DNA of 64,000 nt from Pelecanus crispus (Eukaryota; Chordata; Aves; Pelecaniformes; Pelecanidae), in the NCBI RefSeq assembly GCF_030463565.1, contig NC_134652.1:20933397-20997396 (forward strand), given 5' to 3'. The notes beneath the pieces were generated by a model. It saw nothing but the letters and a program-made list of their open reading frames with translations. It was not told where the DNA came from and made no database searches. Every line of letters begins with the position of its first letter. Position 1 is the stretch's first letter. The position numbers were made by a program, and so were the translations under genes. This document shows positions 50,701 to 61,126 of the stretch, piece by piece.

Positions 50701-51005
50701 GCAGCACAAACCAGGAAGTCTTAAACAGCACCTTGAGAAATCTTCTTTGCTCTAAACAGAGATCTGCTATAATAACTACAGATCTGCAGGATTATGTTCT
50801 GAAAGGTAAAAGGAACCACATCAGCAGCTTTCCCAACACAATTTTCTTTTAGCTGTTTAACAAAACGTATCTCAAGGCCTTTGGTGAGAATCACAGATGA
50901 TGAGGTGTCCACGGGATTCAACAGAATGAAACTGCGGACAGACAGTGCGAAAATTCCTTTATTAGAAGCAGCATATGGCTGAGCTGGAGCAGCGTGATGC
51001 AATAG

Positions 51006-51559
51006 TGTCCTGGTTTCAGCTGGGATAGAGTTAATTTTCTTCCTAGTAGCTGGCATAGTGCTGTGTTTTGGATTTAATAGGAGAAGAATGTTGATAACAC
51101 GCTGATGTTTTAGTTGTTGCTAAGTACTGCTTATGCTAGTCAAGGACTTTTCAGCTTCCCATGCTCTGCCAGGTACACAAGAAACTGGGAGGGGGCACAG
51201 CCAGAATAGTTGATCCAAACTGCCCAAAGGGCTATTCCATACCATATGACGTCATGCTCAGTATATAAACTGGGAGGGGTTGGTCAGGGAGCAGCGATCG
51301 CTGCTTGGGAACTGTCCGGGTATCCGTCGGCAGGTGGTGAGCAATTGCATTGTGCATCACTTCCTTTGTATATCATTATTATATTGTTACTATTATCATT
51401 ACTATTTTACTTTATTTCAATTATTAAACTGTTCTTATCTCAACCCAGGAGTGTTTCTCACTCTTACTCCTCCGATTCTCTCCCCCATCCCATCGGGGCA
51501 GGGGGAGTGAGTGAGTGGCTGCGTGGTGCTTAGCTGCTGGCTGTGGCTAAACCACGACA
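51006..51559 (+). mobile_element. Solo LTR of an ERVL-type endogenous retrovirus, full length
   Basis: The element is 554 bp. It begins TGTCCTGG, ends CCACGACA, and is flanked on both sides by AATAG (51001-51005 and 51560-51564). A perfect 5-bp duplication is characteristic of ERVL (class III-like) integration. Inside it, in order, are a CRE palindrome TGACGTCA (51247-51254), a TATA box TATATAAA (51262-51269) and an ATTAAA poly-A signal (51424-51429). A T/A-rich tract precedes the ATTAAA. No internal retroviral sequence adjoins it, so this is a solo LTR left by recombination. The LTR sequence type is familiar from many bird genomes. Confidence 0.9.
51247..51269 (+). promoter_or_regulatory. 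CRE plus TATA core of the LTR promoter
   Basis: A perfect 8-bp CREB/ATF palindrome lies seven bases upstream of an intact TATATAAA. Both are undamaged, so the LTR may keep promoter or enhancer potential on the plus strand, toward ERCC6 about 9 kb downstream. Activity is inferred only. Confidence 0.6.
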
Positions 51560-51564
51560 AATAG

Positions 51565-54500
51565 GAACAGTGCACCAAGTCCCACTTCAGCAGAGACTCA
51601 GAACATTTTAAGTGTTGCCAAAAGGATGAAAGGCACCGCCTGGAACTTGTTAAAAGATAAATTCATGGAACAGCTTAAATGACTCTAAACAGGGTCTTGA
51701 TAGCTGTAACTTACACATTTTATTATTCTTTCACATTCCTGCCATCCATTTAAAGTGTCTGTAACTTGCACCTTCTGACAACAGACCTTCTATCTCTAAA
51801 GACCTTCATCAAAATGATCTTAGAGCACCTAGGCTCATCAGCATGTATACTATACCTCACTTAAATTCAAAGATTTAAGTCCACTCAAAACAGCCACCCA
51901 TATACCTCTGCACTGCCCTGCTCAGCAATTAATTCTGGTCCCCAGATTTCGTAACAGCCCTTCCTTCACTCTTCACATCTGCTCTTTCCTCTCCGGTCCC
52001 CCTCTACACATTTTCTTCTCACATCTGTTTCTGTCCCCATCTGCATATCCCAGCTCTGCCCGTCTTGCTCCCTCAGCAGTGTTTCATCCCTCCTACCTGA
52101 CCGGAAAAGACTGCCTCAGAGCACTTTTTTCCCCCTTTCCCTGCTAGGTTTAGCTGTGCTCACCAGCTGAGGCAAGGCAGATATAAGTCTAGAAGAAGAA
52201 GAAATATTGAACAGAGCTCATTGAAAGATTTGGCCAGGATACCCAGAGCTCCTGGGCCCTTTCTCCTACCCCACCTCCCTTCTCCATGAACCATCTTTAT
52301 TCCTGACAATAAGGAGTGGGGGAAAGAACAGGTAATCATACTCCCTCTCCTCCTTTGCTGGAATTAACTTGCAGGATTTTCAGCTACCTGGTCCCTACTT
52401 TAGAAATGTAACTTCCAACTCTCTGCTCAGGACAATATACGCTTTATACAACTCCAGGTTACTGCTGTGGAGCCCTCAAATAACTATTCACATTTTTCTA
52501 CAGTCTTTTTGTGCGACCTAGCAAAACGCAATTTACAGACATGGCAGCAGTCGTACCATGAATGAGGGAGCTGCGCATTATCTACCCCTTATATGGTACA
52601 GGATGCATGCTGCAATGGGACGAGCTAATGGGGTAAGGGGGGAGAGGGAAAGTCTCCTCAGGGACCACAACCATCCCCACATAGCCTCCATCATTGTTAA
52701 TCCCTATTATTTTGCTCATAGGCTTGCAATTAGGGAGAAATGAATACAGAGTGGGGCACTGACATTTCATCTTCCTGGCCTCTGCTTTGAGTACAAACTG
52801 AGGCCAGACAGGGAAATTTGTTTGAGTGTGTCAGTCTAAAGTGAACTAAAACAACACAACTCTTTATCCTTTGGCACAGCCTTCAAAATCTGCTCATGCA
52901 AGAACTCAGCAATGAGCTATTTATAGAGGCTGAACTACCTCCAGGCCCTGTGCATAAGGTTGTCCCAGGAGAGCCCGGCTAAGACAAAGCAGAGCAATGC
53001 AAGCTGAATCTGCCTGCCTCGTCAGGAAGGTTGAATTTCACTTGGGCCAAGAGCATTCTGGGCAACAAATGAGGCCTCCCATAATGTATTCCAATAAAAA
53101 CAGAGGCTTTAAAAAGAAATCAGTGTTTTGTTCCCTTCCAAGACACATAAATCGTTTTAAATTGCACTATTTAAAAGCCTTTGTGATTTCTTTTAGGTGA
53201 TGCCTCCCTCTAGTGTTAAAGCAGGCGGGTGGCTGCTACCGGTCTGTCAGCCCAGTTTTTGAGGAGGTGAAAGATTTTCGAGTACTTGAATATTCATATG
53301 TTTCTCTTCATGGCACCACCTGACAGCTCAAACACGGTCTTAGCGTGACGCTGGCAGCGAGCTTTAGGAATCATCATACGTGCTAGTCACTGCAAGGAGA
53401 CCTAGCACAGGTCGTCAGCAGGTGAGAAAACAGCAGCCTACGGCTGCCTGGCAGCAGAAGATGCTGGTTCTGGGATACAAGGGCCAGAGCAGCTTCCCGC
53501 TGAACCACTATGAAGTACACCAAATGTGAAAGGTTGGTTTGCAAAGACTCAATAAACTTCCACATTCCACTTTCCTCTTTTCCTGCAGGAGACTGATGCA
53601 ATTGCTCTGGCAACATCTTACTACATGCTTACTCAGTACTTAAAACTAATATATATTTGTTTGCTTTTTACATGGGGCCTTAAAAAGTGCTGTGTACATA
53701 TAGCTATAAAAGATAGATAGCAAAGACACACGTGAAGCAATGATCTGGCTGCAAGCTCAGGAACAGTCCTCTATAGGCTGCAGTAGATTTGGCTAGAAAG
53801 TCACTTTTTCCTTCTTCTGGAGAAACTTGCAGCCCAAAACGCACAAACATGGAGCTTTCCTAAAAATTTGGTATTGTCAATAACTTCCTTACATGTGAGC
53901 CTTAGTCCAGCAATGTTTGTTTGAAATACAAAAGGTGAGCAATCTAGCCACAGTAAAGTAGTGGGAAAAATAAACCTTCACTTCTGGAATTTGTTCCCAT
54001 TTGCAGTCATGATTTTTCCAACCTAATAGTGCATTAGGAGTAGACTTCTGCATTTAATTTCTTAAATGCACCACAGCAGGGAGAAAGAAAAAAAACCCAA
54101 GTTTTATTTCTCTGCAATGTAAAGAGTAAAAGCTATTGCTTGCCAACTAGACAATTATTTTCAAAGAGCTGAGCATCTCTCTTAAATTGATATATTAGCT
54201 TTATTACACTGGCATGGCTCTGAGAGATACTTGCCACTCAACTCACTGGTACACAGAGATATAGATGCTTTATCACTGATGGAATTCCCATTTCTGCCAA
54301 TGCTGCCGGCAATTCTGTGCCTTCCTGAGAAGCAATGCAGCCCCTAAATCATTTATTATCTATTTTCATCACAACTTCACAGTTTTAGCATTTTGTTTTA
54401 CAAGTGTCAGTGTGCCTCAGTGTATAGCATTTTTACCACCCACACAGAAACCTCCTAGGGTATTGGCTCAGACCCACAGCTGATACTTCATCAGGAAAGG

Positions 54501-55133
54501 ATTGAAAACTAGAGAAAGCTAAACTGATAGGCACTAAAATCTGCCACTGCCATCTGTTTTTTAACAGAACAGTGCTGCCTGTGGGCACTAGAACACTCCA
54601 TACCTGACTATCTGACCCCTCTAGCATAGTGTTGAGATTTTCAGCTTCTAAGCTGACCTCAGGCAGGACAAGTGCACCCAGCTGATCAGCTCAGACACAA
54701 AAGCAGCATTTCCAGGAATAGCCATAGCACAGGGAAGCACATAACTGCTTAGGGAAGTTTTAGGTGGAACCTGAGGTGTCCATCCCATTGCAGACCTCAA
54801 AATAAGTAAGGAAAAGTTTATTCTCCTGAAGTTCAGTCTCAAGATTTTACAAAGTTGTGTTTGAGGCTTCTTCCACAATTCCACTGGAGTCTTTCCCTCC
54901 ACTATGTTTAAGAGGCCAGCCCCTTATTTAAGCCCCTGGCTTTTTTTTTAAATCTAGTGTGGTTCAGGCTACTTGAAACATGCTTTTTCACAGCAAGGGG
55001 AATTAGCCCCTAGAACAGTCTACTAAGTCATGTAATGGATTTTCTACTGTTCAGCATATTTAAATCAAAATGTGATGTCTTGCTAAGCCATCTGTGCTAC
55101 CTCAGCTCCAAGATGCAGCCCTGATGTAGGAGT
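51565..55133. other. Intergenic, no gene recognised
   Basis: AT-rich DNA with a pyrimidine-rich patch at 51950-52150 and a short AGATAGATAG run near 53712. No exon or repeat family recognised. Confidence 0.5.
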
Positions 55134-55228
55134 TACTGAGTGAGAATTTTTGGTGTGTGTCACACAGGAGGTCAGAAAAAAATGATCTAATGGTCCCATC
55201 TGGCCTTAAGCTCTATGAATCTATGAAT
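55134..55228 (+). mobile_element. Old CR1 3' end fragment
   Basis: ACAGGAGGTCAG, GATCTAATGGTCCC and TCTGGCCTTAAG are followed by two CTATGAAT units, matching the 3' UTR and terminal repeat of older CR1 subfamilies in sense orientation. Confidence 0.8.
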
Positions 55229-56635
55229 AAATGAAAATCTTAGGCCTAAGCACTTTGGGACAAGGAACATCTTTAAATATTTAGCAAAGCACTGTGTCCA
55301 CTGGGACTGCTCCATAAATAAGAGTAGCAGTCACATGCCTGAGGCTCAGCCATCTCAGATCACCTTAATGCATGTAAACACTTGCGTGATGAGAGCTCAA
55401 AGAAGATATTCAAATCCTGGGGTCACCTAACTCTGAAAGTGTAGTGGTTCAGATTACTTTTTTCTTAGTCAGTCAGTCCAAGGCTTTCTGTGCAGTTTCT
55501 CCGTTACCATCAGTCATAGTTCATGTACAGGATCTCCTCAAAACAAAATCCATAAATACGTTCTGTCACAAAGTCCTTCCTTAGCCTTCAGTTTGGCAAA
55601 ATACATACTAAAATCTGTGGGGGAAAAGCCTAATTTAAAAAGCAAGACTGAAGATTTGGCCAACTGTCAGCAGGGAACATCCTTAACAGCACAACCAGGC
55701 CAATAAAGGGCTTGAGAGAATTGTCTCCTGCTAAGAACCAGGACCTTATACATGGCAGGTTATTACTGGGTACACTGGGCACATTACTGCGACGTGTTTT
55801 GTATAGAATTCCCAGGTCAGGACTCTCAGGATAACTTTTTAGAGTAGGAACCTGAATAAAAATGATGGGCTAAAAATTAAACCCCTGCCCCTTTCCCCCT
55901 CATCACCGACAATAATTTACAGAACCTGATTCTTCATTACCCAATTCAGAGTCACAGAAACAAATTGCTTCCTTTCCAAGTTGTTATTCTATTTGAGCTT
56001 CCTTTGAAGCCTGTTTGTGTTTCCTCACAGCCCTCCAGAACCAACAGTTGAGCTCTGACCTGCTACTTTACATGCTCTGCCAGGATCCTTCCCAGTAATC
56101 CCGCAAGGCTGATAGAAAGGGAAGATGTCCAGGCAATTTAATTTCCCAGTCTTGCTAGTTCAAATAAAAGGGCATAATTACTGCATGTCAAAAGCTGCCA
56201 GAACCAGCTCCAGCAAGGATTTAGTGTCATCACTAATGCCTGCATGCAAAGGGGGTGAAGACTGTGGCTACATTAACGACATAAAAAAAACCTAACCAAA
56301 CAAGCAGAACTAGTCCTGCCCAGGAAACCATGCTGACAGTGATTTAGCAGAGTAGCTGCACTGCAGCTAGCAGTCATCTACAAGTAGAAAAAAATTAAAG
56401 AAAATTAAGGTAAATGTATGTATGTAGCTGAGAGCAGACTTGAACTTTTAGCTCATCAGAGGCTAATTTTCTCTGTGAAAATTACTGCACTGAAAACATA
56501 ACTTCAAAGTCACTCTGTTTTTTGATATGGATTTTGTACTTTTACAGCCTTTGTAAGGGACAGTGTCAGGCAATAGCTGAAGCTGGAAACAGAACAAACC
56601 CATAGATCTCACCTGCTTAAGCAAAACTATGTGTT

Positions 56636-56770
56636 GAATCATAGAATCATAGAATCGTTTAGGTTGGAAAAGACCTTTAAGATCATCCAGTCCAACCACT
56701 AACCTAACATTACCAAGTCCACACTAAACCAATTAAGGGTAGACTAGACTAAACCATGTCCCAAAGTGTT
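56636..56770 (-). mobile_element. CR1 LINE 3' end (minus strand), 5'-truncated
   Basis: On the plus strand it starts with repeated ATCATAGA units, the reverse complement of the CR1 terminal repeat. It continues with AGGTTGGAAAAGACCTTTAA and GATCATCCAGTCCAACCACT, the standard CR1 3' UTR read backwards. About 26 bp within it (about 56729-56754) does not fit the usual consensus. Confidence 0.9.
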
Positions 56771-58311
56771 GAGGTAGAAGAGGTAAAGGAAAGCATAGTG
56801 TTTGAAATGCATCAAGGGTGGACCACCACGGAACTAGCTTTAAAGGCCTACAGAATGTATTCCTGCTATGACTTTAATGGAGCCGCATTGATTTTCAACT
56901 GCTGGGAGACCTGGCTTCAGCGGAGTTCAGTCAAACAGCCTTCATTCACACCACCTGGGAGCCTGACCCAGTTTGCAACAGACTAGGTGCACAATGGGCT
57001 TATTATTTATACATCATTCCCAGTGTATATGGTGTTTCACAGACAGATGACATTAATCAGTCTCTGCCTGAAGGGCCTCCCACATTTTTATATCATGGTT
57101 TCAGAACACTCCCACAAAGATCATCTTCAGTCCCATATATCCCCTCATATACAGAGCACAACAGGGATCTTTATGAGCAAGCTCTACCAGGGACGTTTGG
57201 AGTCACAGTCAGGATGCCAGTGTAACTGCTTTGTTCTGTGAGTACCTGCCTTGAAGCAATAGTAATTAATGTTGGGTTACAGCCTCTTTCTTCTGGACCT
57301 AGCACTGACCATCTCCCACATTAGTAATCTGTTAACCCATAGAAGTCTGTTAACATAAAGAAAATCTTCACTCATTTTCCTCTTGAGCTTGGGAAAGAAG
57401 CAGCCTTTCATTTGAAAACTCCTCTCCTAGCAAATAATACAAAGCTCTTTTTTTCTTCTTCCAGGACAACTTATCTTTTCCCCTTCATTAATCAGTTTCT
57501 GGAAAACTGAGCCTACCCCTCAGTTTAGTTTTGACAACAGCTTGATGTTGCTCTGTCCTTAAATGCCCCCTGGTTGCTGCCTTTCTCACTCTGCTGAAAG
57601 ACTTTGCACTCCACATTTTCAATTGCTTCATCAATTACAAAGCATTGTTCCTTGTATTTAGAACATGGCAACAAAGCCTCCTCATTCTAGTCATTAAATA
57701 CTAAGTAAAGGATAATTGCAGTAATAGCATATTTCAGAGCAAAGGAAACAAAAAAGAGTATATCAACTAAGCACCATTTTATTTGCCTGCCAACCTTTTG
57801 GGTCTTGGCCTTACAGACCTTAGACGACCAGTTCTGTGTTTTCTTGAGACTTCCAGACTTTGGGGGCTGGAGGGAATAAGGGAATGGAACGAAGGGAAAG
57901 GAACATCTTCTGTCAAGGACCTGTAATTGTAGTTCAGAATAAAGCCAGGCCACCAACAATTTTGAGAGTTATTCACTAATACCCTCACCAGTGGGTATTA
58001 AAGGCAATGGTATAATGTGTCATAGAGAGCTGGCAACACGGAGACCTTGGTAGGATACGGTATTTTACTAAACCTGTCAGTGGTGGCGATTTATGAGAAA
58101 AAGTAACAGAACTCCTACTCTTGGAGCAAGTGTGTAGGAACTCTGTGGGTGTGTCAGGTATGCCACAAATTTGGCCAAAAAAAATTTCAATGATGTTTGA
58201 AATGCTTGAACCACTGGGTATTTCATTTATCAACAGTGTTTTACGACAGCAATGTGGGCTCCATCAATGCACTGTAGGAACACAGTTGAGAATGTCAATC
58301 AATGTCTAGAG

Positions 58312-58508
58312 AGACTAGGATGTCCCTGGTACAAGAAAGATATGGGGCTAGTAGAGAGAGTCCAGCGAAGGGCCACTAAGATGAGTAGGGACTGGACCAT
58401 CTGCCCTGTGAGGAAAGGCTGAAAAGAGCTGGGACTATATAGCCTAAAAAAGGAAGGTAGATCTCATCAACGTGTACAAATATCTGAAGGCAGGGTATAA
58501 AGAAGACA
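58312..58508 (+). mobile_element. CR1 LINE fragment, end of ORF2 region
   Basis: The sequence resembles the well-known avian CR1 segment encoding the C-terminal end of the reverse-transcriptase ORF (ERVQRRATKM-like, then EERLRELGL-like). Recognisable pieces include GTCCCTGGTACAAGAAAGAT, AGAGTCCAGCGAAGGGCCAC and ATCTCATCAACGTGTACAAA. It is truncated at both ends and carries substitutions and small indels, so it encodes nothing functional. It appears less decayed than most other CR1 relics here. Confidence 0.85.
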
Positions 58509-59542
58509 AAGCTCAAAATCTAATAAAAGTTATCTTGTCTCCCTATACACCCTAACCTACATCCTTAAACTTTATCTAGTCATACACAAACACCACCTCT
58601 GCTATTCCTCTGTTGAACAACTGTGACATTTCTGCATAGTTACAATCATAATCTTCTACACGCAGGGTGACTAATCAGTCAGACCTGGGATTTCTTTGGA
58701 TCAAAGGTGCACTATAAATGTATTACCATTACTGGACAAGCTTTCTTTCTCTTTTGCTCTGTAGCATTTTGTTGAAATTAAGTGTGAGAAGAATAAGGCA
58801 TCATGATGGTCACTTATATATGCCTTGCCTCCACCCCTGAATAATTTACAAAATAACAATACGTTGTTTTAAATCTGCACCTTGTTACAAGACATTTCCC
58901 TGCAAAAAGATGGCATTAAGAATACATGGAGCAGGACAACTAAAAAGCAGTTGAAGAAGCAACTGTGGTCAAACTGAATCACAAATTGTGCCCTGAAGGC
59001 AAGAGTTAAACACTATCTGCCTCAGCATTTCATTAGCAAAACATTTCCAAATGTATTTTGCCACGTATTTATCCTCTCACAGTTGGCCCAAAACTGTCAG
59101 CCAATAAATTTGGCTCTGCTGCCCAAAGGAGGAAGAGCTGGGTCCAGGACTCTCATGCCACTGGAATGGGGAGATAAAAGGAAGGGGAAAGAAGGTAGAG
59201 AAAGCAAAAGGAGCCCTGGAGAAAACCTAGTTTTCTGCTTTTGTCACTGCCAGAGAATTAGGGAGAAAACGGAAAGGAATGCAGAAAACAGAAGAAGCTG
59301 CTGCTACAGAGCCCAGCAGGCAGGCAGAACAGCAGCCCTTAAAAGACTGCTCCTCTTGCCAATTGCTTACTAAGCTTGTAAGCAATCCCGCTGCAAAATT
59401 CCAGGCTGTGTAGCGTCCTTTTTTTCCCCTTGGAGGAACCTTGATGCAATGAAATTATGCTATCGGCACAACTGAGTCCTGGGCTAATTTTGTCATCGCA
59501 AGAGCATGTTTCCTTTCCCAAGCCTTTCCAAGGACAATCACC

Positions 59543-59587
59543 TGACGTTAAGGCACGTCAAGGGGGGAAACTGAACTTCTGACGTGG
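59543..59587. promoter_or_regulatory. Cluster of three TGACGT (CRE/ATF-like) cores
   Basis: TGACGTTA lies at 59543-59550, CACGTCA (TGACGTG on the minus strand) at 59554-59560, and TGACGTGG at 59580-59587. Three cores in 45 bp at the upstream edge of the CpG island suggest ATF/CREB-family binding. TGACGTGG also fits the ATF6/XBP1 type of site. Use in vivo is inferred. Confidence 0.4.
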
Positions 59588-59889
59588 TCCCTGTAAGCAG
59601 TTCCTCTGTGGCCCTGGTCCACAGGCACTTCTGCCACGAGCACCAGGCCCTCCCCGCAGGGCAGCCAGCCCGAGGCGACCCGCGGGCCTGCGTGCAAGCG
59701 GCCCACGCCGAGCCCACGCACTGCCAGGTAAGAGCGCGTTAACGACAGCCCGGCGGGGAAGGCCAGCGGCTGCCGGCCCTCACGGGGACAGCCCACCGCG
59801 GCTGCGGGGGCCACCGCCTGCACCCTCGCCGCAGCCGGCCGGGAAGCCAGCAGAAGCGCCCAGCCCTCGCCGCGCGAGGCATGCGCAAC

Positions 59890-60014
59890 TATGACGGTCA
59901 CCGATGCTGAGGAAGTGACGCATGCGCGGGCGGTGAGTGGCGGAGCGCCGGTGCCGTGCGCCGCGCATGCGCCCTGCGCCGTGGCGTGAGGCGTCCCGGG
60001 GGCCGAGCGGCCGG
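59890..60014 (+). other. ERCC6: Probable non-coding exon 1 of ERCC6 (5' end uncertain)
   Basis: A strong splice donor, CCGG/GTGAGT, lies at 60014/60015 in the core of the CpG island, just downstream of the NRF1 motifs. A second candidate donor, GCG/GTGAGT, lies at 59932/59933. Either could end the untranslated first exon that splices to 61127. The transcription start cannot be placed from sequence, so the left boundary is nominal. Confidence 0.35.
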
Positions 60015-60081
60015 GTGAGTCCCGCGCCGGCGGCCGCCAGCGGCCCCGCCCGCCCCCGCTCTCGCTCTGCGGCCGCGGCTT

Positions 60082-60114
60082 GGCCGGCCCGGCCCGGCCC
60101 GGCCCGGCCCGGGG
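60082..60114. repeat. GC pentamer repeat (GGCCC)n
   Basis: About five tandem GGCCC units lie in the CpG island, downstream of the candidate exon 1 donor. A shorter copy of the same motif recurs at about 60215-60236. It is likely variable in length and hard to sequence. Confidence 0.8.
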
Positions 60115-60288
60115 GGAGGCGGCGCCCCCCCCCGCAGCCCCTCGCGTTTCCATCCCGGCCGGGCCCTGTGGCCAGCCGCGAGGGGCAGCCTTCGGCCGGC
60201 GGTGCGCTCCGCTCCGGGCCCGGCCCGGCGCCGGGCTTGGTCGCAGAGAGAGGCGGCAAAGCACGGGAACGTGGGGAGCGGTGGAGGC

Positions 60289-60322
60289 GGGGGGTGGATG
60301 GGGGCCGGGGTCCCTCGGGGGG
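60289..60322 (+). other. G-quadruplex motif at the 3' edge of the CpG island
   Basis: Four G-runs (6, 5, 4 and 6 G) are separated by loops of 5, 2 and 6 bases on the plus (ERCC6-sense, non-template) strand. This fits the usual G3+N1-7 definition. It lies just downstream of the probable start region. Confidence 0.7.
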
Positions 60323-60548
60323 AGCTGGCCGGTGCGCGGGGTTGTCATGGTACCTGTTGCCTGAACGCAGGGCCAAAGCCGTTGCGTGGGTGTTCGGAGC
60401 TGAGCGAAGAAAACCGTGAGCTGGGACTGAGATCCGCCGGCTGCCATGCTAGGAGAGGTTGCTGGTGAAGCCCACCTGCCCTATTAATGCCTTCCTGCAA
60501 GTTAACACTTGTTTCTCCCCGAAGTTGATAAACAATACATCCTTTCAG

Positions 60549-60601
60549 GAAACAGTCTCACCCTGAAGGCTCCAAACAATACGAGCTCCAGGCTTGCCTT
60601 G
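60549..60601 (+). other. ERCC6: Candidate extra 5' UTR exon of ERCC6
   Basis: A 53-bp segment is bounded by a plausible acceptor (ACATCCTTTCAG, ending at 60548) and a near-ideal donor (CTTG/GTAAGT at 60601/60602). It contains no ATG, so including it would not add an upstream start codon. It lies between the CpG island and the coding exon on the same strand. It could be an alternative leader exon or simply a chance pair of splice-like sites. Confidence 0.35.
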
Positions 60602-61126
60602 GTAAGTCAATCCTATCAACTAAGATGCTTTATATTCACCTTCAAAGCTGAATTGTCAAACTAAAGCCTACAGCCAGCTGTTCTTATCAGTGTTTTCACT
60701 GGCAAGTCTTATCCTGTTTCAAAAACTTGAATGTTTTGGTTTGGTATATGTTAAGTTGCTATGTTTTTGTTACGGCATAGTCTACTGAAGCATGACCATT
60801 TACACACAACATTTGAGTTCACTCTCTGGCAAGGAGAGGTTGTTTTATTTGTCTTGATATCAGCATCTTCTAGGAGTATTCCATATAGTTGTCTTGAAGA
60901 AGTTTTGGCCACTTTTTCCTTTTGATTGTGGAAATTAGTGTGGAGAAGCCTTTGGGAACAGGACTCATGGAGACGTAGACTACTAGGTGTTTTGAAACAA
61001 GAATTTCTCATAAAGAAACATACTCATTGTTTTGCTTACTTTTATTTGGCCACAGTCTCCAGGAGGAACTTTGTGTGTCTGAATATTCTTTTAATGATGT
61101 AGTTCTTATTTCTTGCCTTTGAGCAG

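Larger units (their letters stand above)
47633..51005. other. Sequence between the two solo LTRs, non-retroviral
   Basis: The 3.4 kb between the LTRs shows no gag-, pol- or env-like reading frame. It holds older relics (ancient repeats, a CR1 piece) and TAAT-rich blocks, which indicates ordinary host DNA and not a provirus. Confidence 0.75.
55229..59540. other. Proximal upstream region of ERCC6, no other gene
   Basis: Apart from the two CR1 fragments at 56.6 and 58.3 kb, this holds unique-looking AT-rich DNA. A weak ancient-repeat-like stretch lies at 55245-55330, and a purine-rich patch (GGAAGGGGAAAGAAGG type) at 59165-59300, just before the CpG island. Confidence 0.5.
59541..60330 (+). promoter_or_regulatory. 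ERCC6: CpG-island promoter of ERCC6
   Basis: This is the only dense CpG island in the window. CpG is abundant here and depleted nearly everywhere else. There is no evident TATA box. Visible motifs include three NRF1-type GCATGCGC cores (59879-59886, 59920-59927 and 59963-59972, the last inside GCGCATGCGCC) and an ETS/ATF-like composite GAGGAAGTGACG (59909-59920). Three TGACGT cores sit at the upstream edge. These are typical of housekeeping and DNA-repair promoters. The island lies about 0.8-1.5 kb upstream of the coding exon. Islands of this type are often transcribed both ways, but I see no supported minus-strand gene. The long open frames across the island on both strands are explained by high GC, which removes stop codons. 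Confidence 0.85.

Noticed and set aside
47311..51559. A single provirus bounded by the two LTRs
   Set aside because: Each LTR has its own different target duplication (CCTAT/CCTAC and AATAG/AATAG), and the DNA between them has no retroviral frames and contains older host repeats.
59548..60447. 299-codon minus-strand frame (and 198- and 160-codon overlapping frames) in the CpG island
   Set aside because: Arg/Pro/Ala/Gly-rich translations open on both strands are the usual effect of very high GC content; no domain is recognisable.
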